Positions 32,894-41,925 are shown, numbered from the stretch's first letter. The stretch is DNA of 64,000 nt from Polaribacter vadi (GCF_018861005.1 NZ_JAHKQL010000023.1:31999-95998), one strand, 5' to 3'. Made by a program: numbers and translations. Notes: generated by a model from the letters alone, not told the origin.

Positions 32894-34012
32894 ATGAAAT
32901 TTATTGTATCAAGTTCGCAACTACTAAAGCAATTACAAGTTTTGGGCGGCGTTATAAATAGCAACAACACTTTACCTATTTTAGATAACTTTTTATTTGA
33001 ACTATCTGAAAACGAATTAAAAGTTTCTGCATCAGATTTAGAAACCACTATGAGTTCTGTGGTAGAAGTTGAAAGCGAAAGTACTGGTGCTATTGCTGTT
33101 TCTGCACGTTTATTGTTAGATACTTTAAAAACCTTTCCTAATCAGCCTTTAACTTTTAAAACTGAAGGTGATAATACTATAGAAATTAGTTCTGATCAAG
33201 GAAAATACGATATGGCTTATTTTGGTGGTGATGAATTTCCAAAAGCGGTTTCTTTACCTAGCCCAAGTGTTACTGTTGTACCTGCAAGTATTTTAGGAAC
33301 TGCAATTTCTAAAACTATTTTTGCTGCTGGTAATGACGATTTAAGACCAGTAATGAGTGGTGTATTTTTTCAGTTTAGCTCACAAAGTTTAACTTTTGTT
33401 GCTACAGATGCTCATAAATTGGTGAAATATTCTAGAACTGATGTTACTGCAGATCAAACAGCAGAATTTATAATGCCAAAGAAACCTTTAAATTTATTAA
33501 AAGGTATCTTAGGTGGTTCTGAAAGTGATGTTACTATTGAATATAATGATGCAAATGCAAAATTTACGTTTGATAATGTAGTTTTAGTTTGTAGATTAAT
33601 TGATGGTAAATACCCAAATTACGAAGCTGTAATTCCTAAGGAAAATCCGAATAAATTAACTGTTGACAGAGCTTCTTTTTTAAATTCTGTAAGACGTGTT
33701 TCTATTTTCTCTAGCAAAACCACACATCAAATTCGTTTAAAAATGGCAGGAACTGAACTAAACATTTCTGCAGAAGATTTAGATTTCTCTAATAAAGCTG
33801 ACGAACGTTTAAGTTGCGATTATCAAGGTGATGATATGCAAATTGGTTTTAACTCACGTTTTTTAAGTGAAATGTTAAACAACTTAAGTTCTAGCGAAGT
33901 TTTAATTGAAATGTCTTTACCAAATAGAGCAGGAATTTTAACTCCTATTGATGGTACTGATGAAGGTGAGCAAGTAACAATGTTAGTAATGCCTGTGATG
34001 TTGAATAACTAA
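32894..34012 (+). CDS. dnaN: DNA polymerase III beta subunit (sliding clamp)
   Basis: 372 residues, three clamp domains. MKFIVSSSQLLKQLQVLGGVI, NTLPILDNFLFEL, ATDAHKLVKYSRTD and the C-terminal IDGTDEGEQVTMLVMPVML are characteristic. It forms the ring that tethers the polymerase to DNA. dnaA and the replication origin are not next to it here, as is usual in Bacteroidota, so no origin can be called. A hairpin terminator lies 50 bp past the stop. Confidence 0.97.
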   Translation: MKFIVSSSQLLKQLQVLGGVINSNNTLPILDNFLFELSENELKVSASDLETTMSSVVEVESESTGAIAVSARLLLDTLKTFPNQPLTFKTEGDNTIEISSDQGKYDMAYFGGDEFPKAVSLPSPSVTVVPASILGTAISKTIFAAGNDDLRPVMSGVFFQFSSQSLTFVATDAHKLVKYSRTDVTADQTAEFIMPKKPLNLLKGILGGSESDVTIEYNDANAKFTFDNVVLVCRLIDGKYPNYEAVIPKENPNKLTVDRASFLNSVRRVSIFSSKTTHQIRLKMAGTELNISAEDLDFSNKADERLSCDYQGDDMQIGFNSRFLSEMLNNLSSSEVLIEMSLPNRAGILTPIDGTDEGEQVTMLVMPVMLNN

Positions 34013-34028
34013 TACATTTAGATTTGTC

Positions 34029-34048
34029 ATTCCTGTAAAAACAGGAAT
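34029..34048. repeat. Short REP-like palindrome
   Basis: ATTCCTGT-AAAA-ACAGGAAT, an 8-bp perfect stem, preceded by TGTC and followed by CC. It is of the widespread CATTCCTG...CAGGAATCC kind of intergenic palindrome. It lies 17 bp past the dnaN stop. Confidence 0.65.
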
Positions 34049-34061
34049 CCATAATATTTAG

Positions 34062-34091
34062 AAAACCACAACTAAAAATTTGTGGTTTTTT
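34062..34091 (+). terminator. Rho-independent terminator of dnaN
   Basis: AAAACCACAA pairs with TTGTGGTTTT, followed by further T. It separates dnaN from the toxin-antitoxin genes. Confidence 0.85.
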
Positions 34092-34142
34092 GATTTCTTC
34101 TTGTTTATTAGAAGATTTCTTATCTTTACTAAAATATCAGTT

Positions 34143-34358
34143 ATGAGTACTTTAGAGATTAGAAACGAAATATTAGAAATTGTTAAAAATGAAGATGAGT
34201 CTTCATTAAAGAAACTATATCAAATTATAAAGAACTACAAGCACCAAAAGCAATTAGACAACATGATTGAAGAAGGTGAAGAAGATATTAAAAATGGCGA
34301 TTTACACAGTACTGCAGAAGTAGAGAAAATGCTAAACAGCTGGGTTAATAATGAGTAA
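34143..34358 (+). CDS. Putative antitoxin of a ParE/RelE-type module
   Basis: 71 residues from the ATG at 34143; an in-frame TTG at 34080 lies in the dnaN terminator and is rejected. The protein is small, acidic and helical (MSTLEIRNEILEIVKNEDESSLKKLYQIIKNYK...), with an acidic C-terminal half (MIEEGEEDIKNGDLHSTAEVEKML). It overlaps the toxin gene by 8 bp, the normal arrangement. It does not show a clear ribbon-helix-helix or Phd motif, so the assignment rests on size, position and the partner. Confidence 0.7.
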   Translation: MSTLEIRNEILEIVKNEDESSLKKLYQIIKNYKHQKQLDNMIEEGEEDIKNGDLHSTAEVEKMLNSWVNNE

Positions 34359-34665
34359 TATTATTAATTGGACTAATAGAGCAATTAAAGATTTAGAAAA
34401 AATAACAAGGTTTAACCTTAAATTATATGGTGTAAAGAAAACAATTGAAATTTCTCAAAACATCCTTAATACTCCAAAAATTCTTCAGAACTCTAGTATA
34501 AATATTAAAGAATTGGGGCAAATTGATGAATCTTTTAATCATTTAAAAAGAAAGTATCGCAAAATTATAACAAGTCATTATAAAATAACTTATAGAATTG
34601 GTAAAGGAAAAATCTATATTGTAAGAGTTTTTGATACTCGCCAAAACCCTAATAAAAATAGATAA
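34351..34665 (+). CDS. ParE/RelE superfamily toxin
   Basis: 104 residues. INWTNRAIKDLEKITRFNLKLYG is the family's first helix pair, and KYRKIITSHYKITYRIGKGKIYIVRVFDTRQNP is the typical beta-sheet end. ParE proteins poison gyrase and RelE proteins cut mRNA; which applies is not decidable from sequence. The start overlaps the antitoxin by 8 bp. The pair sits between two housekeeping-type genes, a common insertion context for mobile TA modules, but no repeats mark its edges. Confidence 0.82.
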   Translation: MSNIINWTNRAIKDLEKITRFNLKLYGVKKTIEISQNILNTPKILQNSSINIKELGQIDESFNHLKRKYRKIITSHYKITYRIGKGKIYIVRVFDTRQNPNKNR

Positions 34666-34673
34666 CATTTTTA

Positions 34674-35267
34674 ATGAATTTCCTAGCACACCTCTACTTA
34701 TCGCAAAACAACACGAATATTATGATTGGTAATTTTATTGCAGATCATATTAGAGGCAATAACTACGAAGGTTTTTCTGAAGAAATTAAGCAAGGTATTT
34801 TCTTACACAGAGAAATTGACACTTTTACAGATGCACATCCTATTGTTAGAAAAAGCAAAAGACGTTTGCACGAACGTTACAAACATTATGATGGTGTTAT
34901 TATCGATATTTTTTACGATTACTTTTTAGCCAAAAATTGGGCAAACTATTCAGCCATTCCTTTATCTATTTATGCAAATGCTATCTACAATTATTTTAAT
35001 GAAATTTCTTCGTCATTACCCATAAAGTCTCAGAATTTTATCAAGTATATGACTGAATACAACATTTTGTACAACTATCAATTTAAAGATGGAATTCAAA
35101 AAGTTTTAAACGGAGTTAATCATAGAACAAAAGGAAAATCTCAAATGAATTTGGCTATCGAAGATTTAACTCTTTTAGAAAAAGAATTAGAAGAAGATTT
35201 TACTACTTTTTTTTTAGATTTGATAAATTTTAGCAACAAAAAATTAAAGGAAATCTTGGCATTATAA
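34674..35267 (+). CDS. AcpH-like acyl carrier protein phosphodiesterase (DUF479)
   Basis: 197 residues. MNFLAHLYLS... MIGNFIADHIRG, GIFLHREIDTFTDAHP and KHYDGVIIDIFYDYFLAKNW are the family signatures, including the HD-like metal-binding H/D residues. Members remove 4'-phosphopantetheine from acyl carrier protein. The gene starts 8 bp after the toxin stop, so it may be read through from the TA module. Confidence 0.88.
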   Translation: MNFLAHLYLSQNNTNIMIGNFIADHIRGNNYEGFSEEIKQGIFLHREIDTFTDAHPIVRKSKRRLHERYKHYDGVIIDIFYDYFLAKNWANYSAIPLSIYANAIYNYFNEISSSLPIKSQNFIKYMTEYNILYNYQFKDGIQKVLNGVNHRTKGKSQMNLAIEDLTLLEKELEEDFTTFFLDLINFSNKKLKEILAL

Positions 35268-35350
35268 ATACTTATTAATTTGATTGATAAAATTGAGAAA
35301 TCCAGAACAATCTTATCCCTCTAATTAAAAAACGCAACCTTAAAATAACA

Positions 35351-37048
35351 ATGAAAAAACTTAAACCTTTTATACTACTTACCTTTTTATCAATATTAAT
35401 TTCTTGTAAAAAAGAAAAAATAACTGAAAAAGAAGTGGGTTTAATTACCCAAAAAGCAATGGTAGTTTCTGCCAGAGTTGAAGCTTCTAAAATAGGAACA
35501 GCAATCTTAAAAAAAGGTGGTAATGCTTTTGATGCCATGTTTGCAACAGAAATGGCTTTGGCTGTTGCATATCCTTTTGCTGGTAATCTTGGTGGAGGTG
35601 GTTTTATGGTGTATCGTAAAAATAATGGAGAAATTGGTGCTTTAGATTATAGAGAAAAAGCACCTTTAGCTGCTTCTAAAGACATGTATTTAGATGATGA
35701 AGGAAACATCATAAAAGGCAAAAGTACAGTTGGAGCAATGGCTATAGGAATTCCTGGAACTGTTGCTGGAGTTTTTGAAGCACATAGAAAATTTGGGAGT
35801 TTAAGCGTACAAGAAATACTAGAACCTGTTATTGCTCTAGCAAAACGTGGTGTTGTTGTAACTGCTAAACAAGAAAAAAGGTTGAATAATTATCGCCCTT
35901 TGTTTGATAAAGTAAACAAAGATTCTATCACTTTTACACACAAATGGAAAGAAAATGATACTATAAAATATCCTGCTTTAGCAGAAACATTAATCCGAAT
36001 TCAAAAAAATGGAAAAAATGAATTCTATAAAGGTGAAACTGCTAAAACCTTAGTGAAATTTATTCAGGATAATGGAGGAATTATGACACTTGAAGATTTA
36101 GATAAATACGAAGCAAAATGGAGAACTCCTGTTACTTTTAATTATGACGATTTACGAATAATCTCTATGTCTCCACCTTCTAGTGGAGGAGTTTGTTTGG
36201 CGCAAATAATGAATGCAATTGAGCCTTTTGAGTTAGATAAATTTGGTCATAATAGTACAAAAGCCATTCAAGTAATTACAGAAGCAGAAAGACGTGCGTA
36301 TGCAGATAGAAGTCATTTTTTAGGTGATCCTGATTTTGTTGCAATTCCGCAAAAAGAATTAATCAGCAAATCTTATAGCAATAAAAGAATGTCTGATTTT
36401 AGTTTTGATAAAGCAACTTCTTCTGCTGATGTTTCTTATGGAAATATCGAAATTATTGAAAGTGATGAAACCACACATTATTCAATAATTGATCAATTTG
36501 GAAATGCAGTTTCTGTAACCACAACTTTAAACGGAGCTTATGGTTCTAAACTATATTCTTCTGAATTAGGTTTCTTTTTAAATAATGAAATGGACGATTT
36601 TAGTAGCAAACCTGGTGAGCCTAATATGTTTGGTTTAATTGGTGCAAAAGCCAATGAAATTGCTCCAGAAAAAAGAATGTTAAGTTCTATGACACCTACA
36701 ATTGTAGAAAAAGATGGAAAGCTTTTTATGGTAGTTGGTACTCCTGGAGGTTCTACAATTATAACTTCTGTGTTACAAACAATTTTAAATGTGCACGAGT
36801 TTAAAATGAATATCCAAACAGCTGTAAATGCGCCTAGATTTCATCATCAATGGTTACCAGATGTTGTAAAAATGGAGCCAAATAGTTTTGATAAAAAAAC
36901 CATTAAAGATTTAACAAATCTTGGTTATACTATTGATGAAACTACCTCAAGAATTATTGGTAAAGTTTCTGCTATTCTAGTTTTACCTAATGGAAAATTA
37001 GAAGGTGGTGCAGATAAAAGAGGTGATGATACTGCTGATGGGTTTTAA
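35351..37048 (+). CDS. ggt: Gamma-glutamyltransferase, lipoprotein
   Basis: 565 residues. A lipobox ends ILISC (Cys19), so the enzyme is exported and membrane-anchored. The autocatalytic cleavage site and nucleophile is Thr374 in ETTHYSIIDQFGNAVSVT, and the lid/active region PSSGGVCLAQIMNAIE and GTPGGSTIITSVLQ are intact. It hydrolyses glutathione and other gamma-glutamyl compounds outside the cytoplasm. It is preceded by an 83-bp gap with no clear promoter and followed by a separate promoter for the VOC gene. Confidence 0.95.
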   Translation: MKKLKPFILLTFLSILISCKKEKITEKEVGLITQKAMVVSARVEASKIGTAILKKGGNAFDAMFATEMALAVAYPFAGNLGGGGFMVYRKNNGEIGALDYREKAPLAASKDMYLDDEGNIIKGKSTVGAMAIGIPGTVAGVFEAHRKFGSLSVQEILEPVIALAKRGVVVTAKQEKRLNNYRPLFDKVNKDSITFTHKWKENDTIKYPALAETLIRIQKNGKNEFYKGETAKTLVKFIQDNGGIMTLEDLDKYEAKWRTPVTFNYDDLRIISMSPPSSGGVCLAQIMNAIEPFELDKFGHNSTKAIQVITEAERRAYADRSHFLGDPDFVAIPQKELISKSYSNKRMSDFSFDKATSSADVSYGNIEIIESDETTHYSIIDQFGNAVSVTTTLNGAYGSKLYSSELGFFLNNEMDDFSSKPGEPNMFGLIGAKANEIAPEKRMLSSMTPTIVEKDGKLFMVVGTPGGSTIITSVLQTILNVHEFKMNIQTAVNAPRFHHQWLPDVVKMEPNSFDKKTIKDLTNLGYTIDETTSRIIGKVSAILVLPNGKLEGGADKRGDDTADGF

Positions 37049-37065
37049 GTTGTAAAAAAAAATTA

Positions 37066-37073
37066 TAACTTTG
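37066..37073 (+). promoter_or_regulatory. -7 promoter element TAACTTTG
   Basis: Fits TAnnTTTG, 21 bp before the VOC gene start at 37094, in the 45-bp gap behind ggt. Confidence 0.45.
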
Positions 37074-37093
37074 AAAATTTTAAACTAATAAAA

Positions 37094-37513
37094 ATGAAAG
37101 CACAACCATTTCACTTAGCAATTCCAGTACAAAATTTAGAAAAATGCAGAACATTTTACAGAGATGTTTTACAATGCGAAGAAGGTAGAAGTACAGATAT
37201 TTGGGTCGATTTTAATTTCTTTGGACATCAATTGGTTATTCATCAAAAAGATGGATTTAATCCTGAACGTATTTCTAATTCTGTTGATGGTAAAGATGTT
37301 CCTGTTCCACATTTTGGTGTCGTTTTAACTTGGGAAGATTGGCAGAATTTAGCAGAACAATTAAAAGCTACAAACATCAATTTTGTAATTGAACCTTGTA
37401 TTCGATTTGAAGGAAAAGTTGGAGAACAAGCTACCATGTTTTTTAAAGACCCTGAAAACAATGCTTTAGAGTTTAAAGCTTTTAAAGATATTGGTCAGTT
37501 GTTTGCTAAATAA
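37094..37513 (+). CDS. VOC superfamily (glyoxalase/dioxygenase-like) protein
   Basis: 139 residues, one vicinal-oxygen-chelate fold with paired beta-alpha-beta-beta-beta modules: [41 protein letters not shown], and [16 protein letters not shown]. Histidine and glutamate metal ligands (H in PFHLAI, H in VPHFGV, E in ALEFK) are in the expected places. Substrate unknown. Its stop codon overlaps the next start (TAATG). Confidence 0.85.
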   Translation: MKAQPFHLAIPVQNLEKCRTFYRDVLQCEEGRSTDIWVDFNFFGHQLVIHQKDGFNPERISNSVDGKDVPVPHFGVVLTWEDWQNLAEQLKATNINFVIEPCIRFEGKVGEQATMFFKDPENNALEFKAFKDIGQLFAK

Positions 37514-38376
37514 TGCAACTTTTAGAAACTCATATTGCCAAAAAAGTAAAATACCCAATCCGTTTTCAAGAATATGGAGTGGGTATTTTTAATACAATAC
37601 CCACAAAATCTGGAATAAAAAAAGCAATTAAAAAAGGAATCGTTTTTATTGATGATGAATTGGCAACAACTTCTAGATTTATTCTTGGAGGCGAAAAAAT
37701 TGAACTTTATCAATCAGAAAATTCATCAACTTTTAAAAGACTAAAACTCGATTTAGAAGTTTTATTCGAAGATGATTATTTAGCAATTATCTACAAACCT
37801 GCAGGAATTTTAGTAAATGGGAATAAATTTGTGACTATTGCAAATGCATTATCTCAAAACTTACAAAAAAGTAGTCTTCAAGATGCTGTAAAACCACAAC
37901 CAATCCACAGATTAGATTACCCAACATCAGGAGTTTTGTTAGTGGGTAAAACAAGTTCATCTATCCAAAAATTAAGTGATTTATTCAAAAACAAAGTAAT
38001 TCAAAAAACTTATTTTGCAGTAACAATTAGTGAAATGTGTATTGGAGGTACAATCAATTTTAAGGTTGATAATAAAAAAGCATCCACAGAATTTAAAGTT
38101 TTATCTTCTGTAAAATCAGAACGGTTTGCCTTTTTAAACTTGGTTAAACTATCACCAAAAACAGGGAGGAAACATCAGTTAAGAAAACATTTATCAGCAA
38201 TTGGTCATCAGATTTTAGGGGATAAAGATTATGGAAACACTAACTTAGTGTTAAAAGGAAAAGGATTGTATTTACACGCATTTTCTTTAGAATTTCTACA
38301 TCCGTTCACGAAAGAAACAATTTTTATTTCTAAAGAATTACCTAAGAAATTTAAGAAGATTTTTCCAAGTTTTTAA
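37513..38376 (+). CDS. RluA family pseudouridine synthase
   Basis: 287 residues. An S4-like N-terminal domain (SGIKKAIKKGIVFIDDELATTSRFILGGEKIELY) is followed by the catalytic domain with PQPIHRLDYPTSGVLLVGKT, where Asp135 is the nucleophile, and LSPKTGRKHQLRKHLSAIGHQILGDKDYG. It isomerises uridine in rRNA or tRNA; which site is unknown. It is coupled to the VOC gene by TAATG, and its 3' end overlaps the converging mocR gene by 26 bp. Confidence 0.92.
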   Translation: MQLLETHIAKKVKYPIRFQEYGVGIFNTIPTKSGIKKAIKKGIVFIDDELATTSRFILGGEKIELYQSENSSTFKRLKLDLEVLFEDDYLAIIYKPAGILVNGNKFVTIANALSQNLQKSSLQDAVKPQPIHRLDYPTSGVLLVGKTSSSIQKLSDLFKNKVIQKTYFAVTISEMCIGGTINFKVDNKKASTEFKVLSSVKSERFAFLNLVKLSPKTGRKHQLRKHLSAIGHQILGDKDYGNTNLVLKGKGLYLHAFSLEFLHPFTKETIFISKELPKKFKKIFPSF

Positions 38377-39844
38377 GTTGCTGTATTGTTTTAAAAAGTC
38401 GATTTATCAACTCATATATTTCCTCTTCATTATAAGTTGCAAAACCTAACCTAATGGCATTGTGCCCAGATTTTGCATTGTCATAACGTTGCCACTCACC
38501 TATTTCTAATTTGTTTTTTCTACCAATTTCCGCAATTGTTTTCCAAGAGTATTTTTTATATAAAGTAAGCCATACAGCCATTCCTCCTTTTGGTTTATCA
38601 AAAGAAAAAATATCAGAAAAATTTTCTTTTAACAGTTTACAAAATAAATCTCTTCTTGTTTTATAAACTTTCATCACTTTTTTTATATGCCTATCTAAAT
38701 CACCAGATTTTATAAAATCTTCGAAAGTTAATTCCAATAAAGCATCACCTTGTCTGTCTATAAATCGTCTGTGATTTGCAGCTTCATTTACAAAAGAACT
38801 TGGTGCAATAATATACCCAATTCTGTATACAGGAGCTACAGTTTTACACACAGAACCAATATAAATAACATTACCATTTGTATCATGACTTGCTAAAGGT
38901 AAAATGGGAGAATGATTATAATTAAAATCATAATCGTAATCATCTTCTATAATTGCAAAATTGTATTTTTTAGCTAAATTCAATAAATGAATCCTTCTTT
39001 CTGCGGATAAAGTTACAGTTGTTGGATGATGATGATGAGAAGTAACATAAACTGCTTTTATTGATTTTTTTTCACAAATTCCCTCAATTTCATCAGTAGA
39101 AAGTCCATTTTCATCAACAGTAACTCGAATTAAATTTGCTTTTCTTTGTAAAAAATTAGTATCAGCAGATGTATAATTTGTTTGTCCAACAATAATATTA
39201 TCATCTTTTTGTAATAGTAATTTTGCTGATAAAAAAATTCCCATTTGACTACCTCTTGTAATCAAAATATTTTCCTTTTTAATGTTTAAACCACGAGTTT
39301 TATTTAGATAATCAGCTAAAGTAATTCTCAGTTTTTCATTTCCAAAAAGAGATCCATAAGACATTTCTTTATAAATATCTTTTCTACTACAAATTCTTCT
39401 GTAAGTTCTTGCTAAATCTTCAGTTGGTGTTAATCTTGCATCAGAAATACCATCATTCAAATACATAAAACCTTCTTTAGGATTAAAAAAGTTACGTTCT
39501 AAAGATGTATCAGTATAAAAATTAAATCCAATTTTATTTTCTGAAGATAAAATATCTTTTTTAATAAATTTTTGCTGATGTAATTCTGGCAAATTAGCAT
39601 TGACAAATGTTCCTTTTTTAGGAACACTTTCTACCCAACCTTGCAACAATAATTCTTCATAACAAGCTACTATGGTTTTTCTATGCACTTTTAGCAGATC
39701 TGCTAAAATTCTACTTCCAGGAAGCTTAGTTTCTGGAACTAATTTTCTTTCTTTTATTAATTGAATAAACTGATTTGCCAACTGTAAATACAAGGCCTGT
39801 TTACTATTTCTATCTAAATGAAAAATTGTTTTATATGGAAACAT
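38351..39844 (-). CDS. MocR-type GntR/aminotransferase-fusion transcription regulator
   Basis: 497 residues. The N-terminal winged helix (residues ~15-85: ALYLQLANQFIQLIKERKLVPETKLPGSRILADLLKVHRKTIVACYEELLLQGWVE) is fused to a fold-type I aminotransferase domain with the PLP lysine Lys334 in IGSVCKTVAPVYRIGY. MocR proteins sense PLP or amino compounds and control neighbouring operons. Here it is divergent from a DinB-DUF1272-GNAT-PNPOx operon, the usual flavobacterial target set. Its start codon lies beside candidate operator boxes at 39849-39891. Confidence 0.92.
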   Translation of the reverse strand: MFPYKTIFHLDRNSKQALYLQLANQFIQLIKERKLVPETKLPGSRILADLLKVHRKTIVACYEELLLQGWVESVPKKGTFVNANLPELHQQKFIKKDILSSENKIGFNFYTDTSLERNFFNPKEGFMYLNDGISDARLTPTEDLARTYRRICSRKDIYKEMSYGSLFGNEKLRITLADYLNKTRGLNIKKENILITRGSQMGIFLSAKLLLQKDDNIIVGQTNYTSADTNFLQRKANLIRVTVDENGLSTDEIEGICEKKSIKAVYVTSHHHHPTTVTLSAERRIHLLNLAKKYNFAIIEDDYDYDFNYNHSPILPLASHDTNGNVIYIGSVCKTVAPVYRIGYIIAPSSFVNEAANHRRFIDRQGDALLELTFEDFIKSGDLDRHIKKVMKVYKTRRDLFCKLLKENFSDIFSFDKPKGGMAVWLTLYKKYSWKTIAEIGRKNKLEIGEWQRYDNAKSGHNAIRLGFATYNEEEIYELINRLFKTIQQLKNLEKSS

Positions 39845-39848
39845 TATC

Positions 39849-39891
39849 TGGACTACTTTATATTTTTATTCTGGATGATTAAAATAGACCA
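39849..39891. promoter_or_regulatory. Candidate MocR operator boxes
   Basis: TGGACTACTTT (39849-39859), TGGATGATTAA (39872-39882) and, on the minus strand, TGGTCTATTTT (39881-39891) are three TGG-starting related boxes in the gap between mocR and its divergent operon. They lie just upstream of the operon's -7 element at 39901. Confidence 0.45.
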
Positions 39892-39900
39892 TAAATATAG

Positions 39901-39908
39901 TAGTTTTG
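39901..39908 (+). promoter_or_regulatory. -7 promoter element TAGTTTTG
   Basis: Fits TAnnTTTG, 20 bp before the DinB ATG at 39929, and supports that start over a TTG at 39818. Confidence 0.5.
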
Positions 39909-39928
39909 AAATATCAAACTACAAAAAG

Positions 39929-40459
39929 ATGAAAAAACAAGATTTAAAATTAGAAGAATTTGACATCTATTATAAAAGATATTTAGATAAATTAAACAAT
40001 GAAACTGCCTTATTACAAGGTTTTATTGATGGTAAATCTAATACCATAGCATTTTTAAAATCGATTTCTGAAAATAAATTAGATTTTAAATATCAACCTA
40101 AAAAATGGTCTATAAAAGAAATATTACAACATCTTATTGATACTGAAAGAATCTTTATGTACAGATGTTTTAGAATTGCAAGAAGAGATACAGTTGCTTT
40201 GGCTGGTTATGATCAAGAAATTTACAATACCCCATCTAAAGCAAATAATAAATCTTTAGATGATTTATTGAATGAATTTAAAATTAACAGAAACAATTCT
40301 ATAGCTCTATTACAAAGTTTAAGCAATGATGATTTATGTTTTATAGGTAATGCAAATGGAGATAAAATGTCTGCAAGAGCAGCAGCTTTTATAATTATTG
40401 GTCATGATATTTGGCATACAGATGTCATTAAAAATAAATATTTGAATGTTAGAAATTAG
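39929..40459 (+). CDS. DinB family protein
   Basis: 176 residues from the ATG at 39929; longer in-frame starts would overlap mocR and its operator. The DinB four-helix fold is seen in IAFLKSISENKLDFKYQPKKWSIKEILQHLIDTERIFMYRCFRIAR, with the metal histidines of QHLIDTE and the C-terminal IIGHDIWHTDVI. The family includes bacillithiol or mycothiol-dependent transferases. First gene of the operon under the MocR regulator, overlapping the DUF1272 gene by 14 bp. Confidence 0.87.
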   Translation: MKKQDLKLEEFDIYYKRYLDKLNNETALLQGFIDGKSNTIAFLKSISENKLDFKYQPKKWSIKEILQHLIDTERIFMYRCFRIARRDTVALAGYDQEIYNTPSKANNKSLDDLLNEFKINRNNSIALLQSLSNDDLCFIGNANGDKMSARAAAFIIIGHDIWHTDVIKNKYLNVRN

Positions 40460-40736
40460 ACCTAATTGCGAACATTGCAATAAAGATTTACCCAACACTT
40501 CTACAGATGCAATGATTTGCTCTTTTGAGTGTACGTATTGCAAAACTTGCGCTATTGAGATTTTTAAAAATGTTTGTCCAAGTTGTGCAGGTAATTTTGT
40601 TGAACGTCCAATTCGTCCATCAAAAATGATAGAAAAATATCCAACATCAAAAGAGAAAATTTTTAAACCTAAAGATCTAAAGGCTACAAAATTAAATTCT
40701 AATAAATATTTTAACATAAATCCAAAAGACAGATAA
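40446..40736 (+). CDS. DUF1272 zinc-ribbon protein
   Basis: 96 residues. Cysteine pairs CEHC, CSFECTYC-x2-C and CPSC give the two-zinc ribbon typical of DUF1272. The C-terminal ~35 residues are basic and disordered-looking. Function unknown. It overlaps dinB by 14 bp and ends 1 bp before the GNAT start, so it is in the MocR-controlled operon. Confidence 0.85.
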   Translation: MLEIRPNCEHCNKDLPNTSTDAMICSFECTYCKTCAIEIFKNVCPSCAGNFVERPIRPSKMIEKYPTSKEKIFKPKDLKATKLNSNKYFNINPKDR

Positions 40737-40737
40737 A

Positions 40738-41253
40738 ATGATTGAAATAAGAAGAGCTACTGAAAATGATGCAACTTATATAGCCTTATTAGGCAGAATT
40801 ACTTACACTGAATCTCATGGAGATTATATAGAAAACAAGAAAAACTTACTTGATTTTTACAATACATATTATGCTGTTTCGCAAATAAAAAAAGAATTAA
40901 ATGACATAAACAATCTGTTTTGGATTGTTTTTTCTGATGAATTACCAATAGGTTTTGCTAAACTCTGTTTAAATGTAAACACCTCTAATTTAGAGGATAA
41001 AAATTACTGCAAATTACAAAGACTCTATATTTTAAATGATTTTATTGGTTTTAAAATAGGCACCCAATTACAAGACATTATACTAAAAAAAGCAGTTGAA
41101 TTAAATTACAAAAAAATATGGTTAACAGCCTATTACAAAAACACAAAAGGCATAAAATTTTATAAAAGATATGATTTTAAAAAAGTGGGTAGTATCGATT
41201 TTTATGTTGGTGAAACTAATTATGAGAACTTAATTTTTGAAAAAAAACTATAA
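40738..41253 (+). CDS. GNAT family N-acetyltransferase
   Basis: 171 residues. MIEIRRATENDATYIALLGRITYTESHGDYI opens the fold, and KLQRLYILNDFIGFKIGTQLQDIILKKAVELNYKKIWLTAYYKNTKGIKFYKRYDFKKVGS contains the acetyl-CoA loop and the Asn/Tyr-bearing C-terminal motif. It probably acetylates a small amine. Tight spacing to DUF1272 (1 bp) and the PNPOx-like gene (2 bp) places it in the operon. Confidence 0.88.
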   Translation: MIEIRRATENDATYIALLGRITYTESHGDYIENKKNLLDFYNTYYAVSQIKKELNDINNLFWIVFSDELPIGFAKLCLNVNTSNLEDKNYCKLQRLYILNDFIGFKIGTQLQDIILKKAVELNYKKIWLTAYYKNTKGIKFYKRYDFKKVGSIDFYVGETNYENLIFEKKL

Positions 41254-41255
41254 TT

Positions 41256-41915
41256 ATGGAAGAATATCAGCAATCTAAAACAAACAGGATTAAAAGAGGT
41301 GCAAACAGAGGTACTTACAATGTAGAAAAAATTAATGCAATTTTAGATGCAGGTTTTTTATGTTATGTAGGTTATATTTATGATGGTAAACCAATTACAA
41401 TTCCTATGGCTTATGCCAGAAAAGACAATAAAATTTACATTCATGGTTCTACAGGCAATAGAATGCTTTTATCAATTTTAGAAAGTAAATCAACCTCGAT
41501 TACTGTTATGCATTTAGACGGATTGGTTTTAGCACGTTCTGGTTTGCATCATTCTGTAAATTATAGATCTGTTACCCTTTTTGGAGATTTAAAAAAAACA
41601 GAAAACGATGCTGATAAAACTGATATTTTAAAAAGAATCGTAAATCAAATGGTACCCAATCAATGGAATTCTTTAAGACCTATGTACAAAAAAGAATTAG
41701 ACAGAACATTGGTAGTAGAATTTACCATAGAAACTGCATCTGCTAAAATAAGAGATGTTGGTGTTGCTGATGAACCAGAAGATTACGATTTAAATATTTG
41801 GGCAGGTATTGTACCTATAAAACAAATTGCAGAATATCCAATAGCTGATGAAGGAAAACCAAAATCAATGGAAATACCTCAACATATTTTAGATTATTAT
41901 GAGAAAAACAAATAA
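41256..41915 (+). CDS. Pyridoxamine 5'-phosphate oxidase family (flavin reductase/Nim-like) protein
   Basis: 219 residues, split beta-barrel FMN-binding fold. KINAILDAGFLCYVGYIYDGKPITIPMAYARKDNKIYIHGSTGNRMLL and LARSGLHHSVNYRSVTLFG match the PNPOx-like NimA-type group. It may handle an FMN- or PLP-related substrate, consistent with control by a PLP-binding MocR. It is last in the operon and is followed by a terminator whose T-run reaches the next gene's start. Confidence 0.88.
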   Translation: MEEYQQSKTNRIKRGANRGTYNVEKINAILDAGFLCYVGYIYDGKPITIPMAYARKDNKIYIHGSTGNRMLLSILESKSTSITVMHLDGLVLARSGLHHSVNYRSVTLFGDLKKTENDADKTDILKRIVNQMVPNQWNSLRPMYKKELDRTLVVEFTIETASAKIRDVGVADEPEDYDLNIWAGIVPIKQIAEYPIADEGKPKSMEIPQHILDYYEKNK

Positions 41916-41925
41916 TGACTGACTA

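Noticed and set aside
39818..39928. Longer start for the DinB gene
   Set aside because: It would overlap the mocR start and the candidate operator; ATG 39929 follows a TAGTTTTG element.
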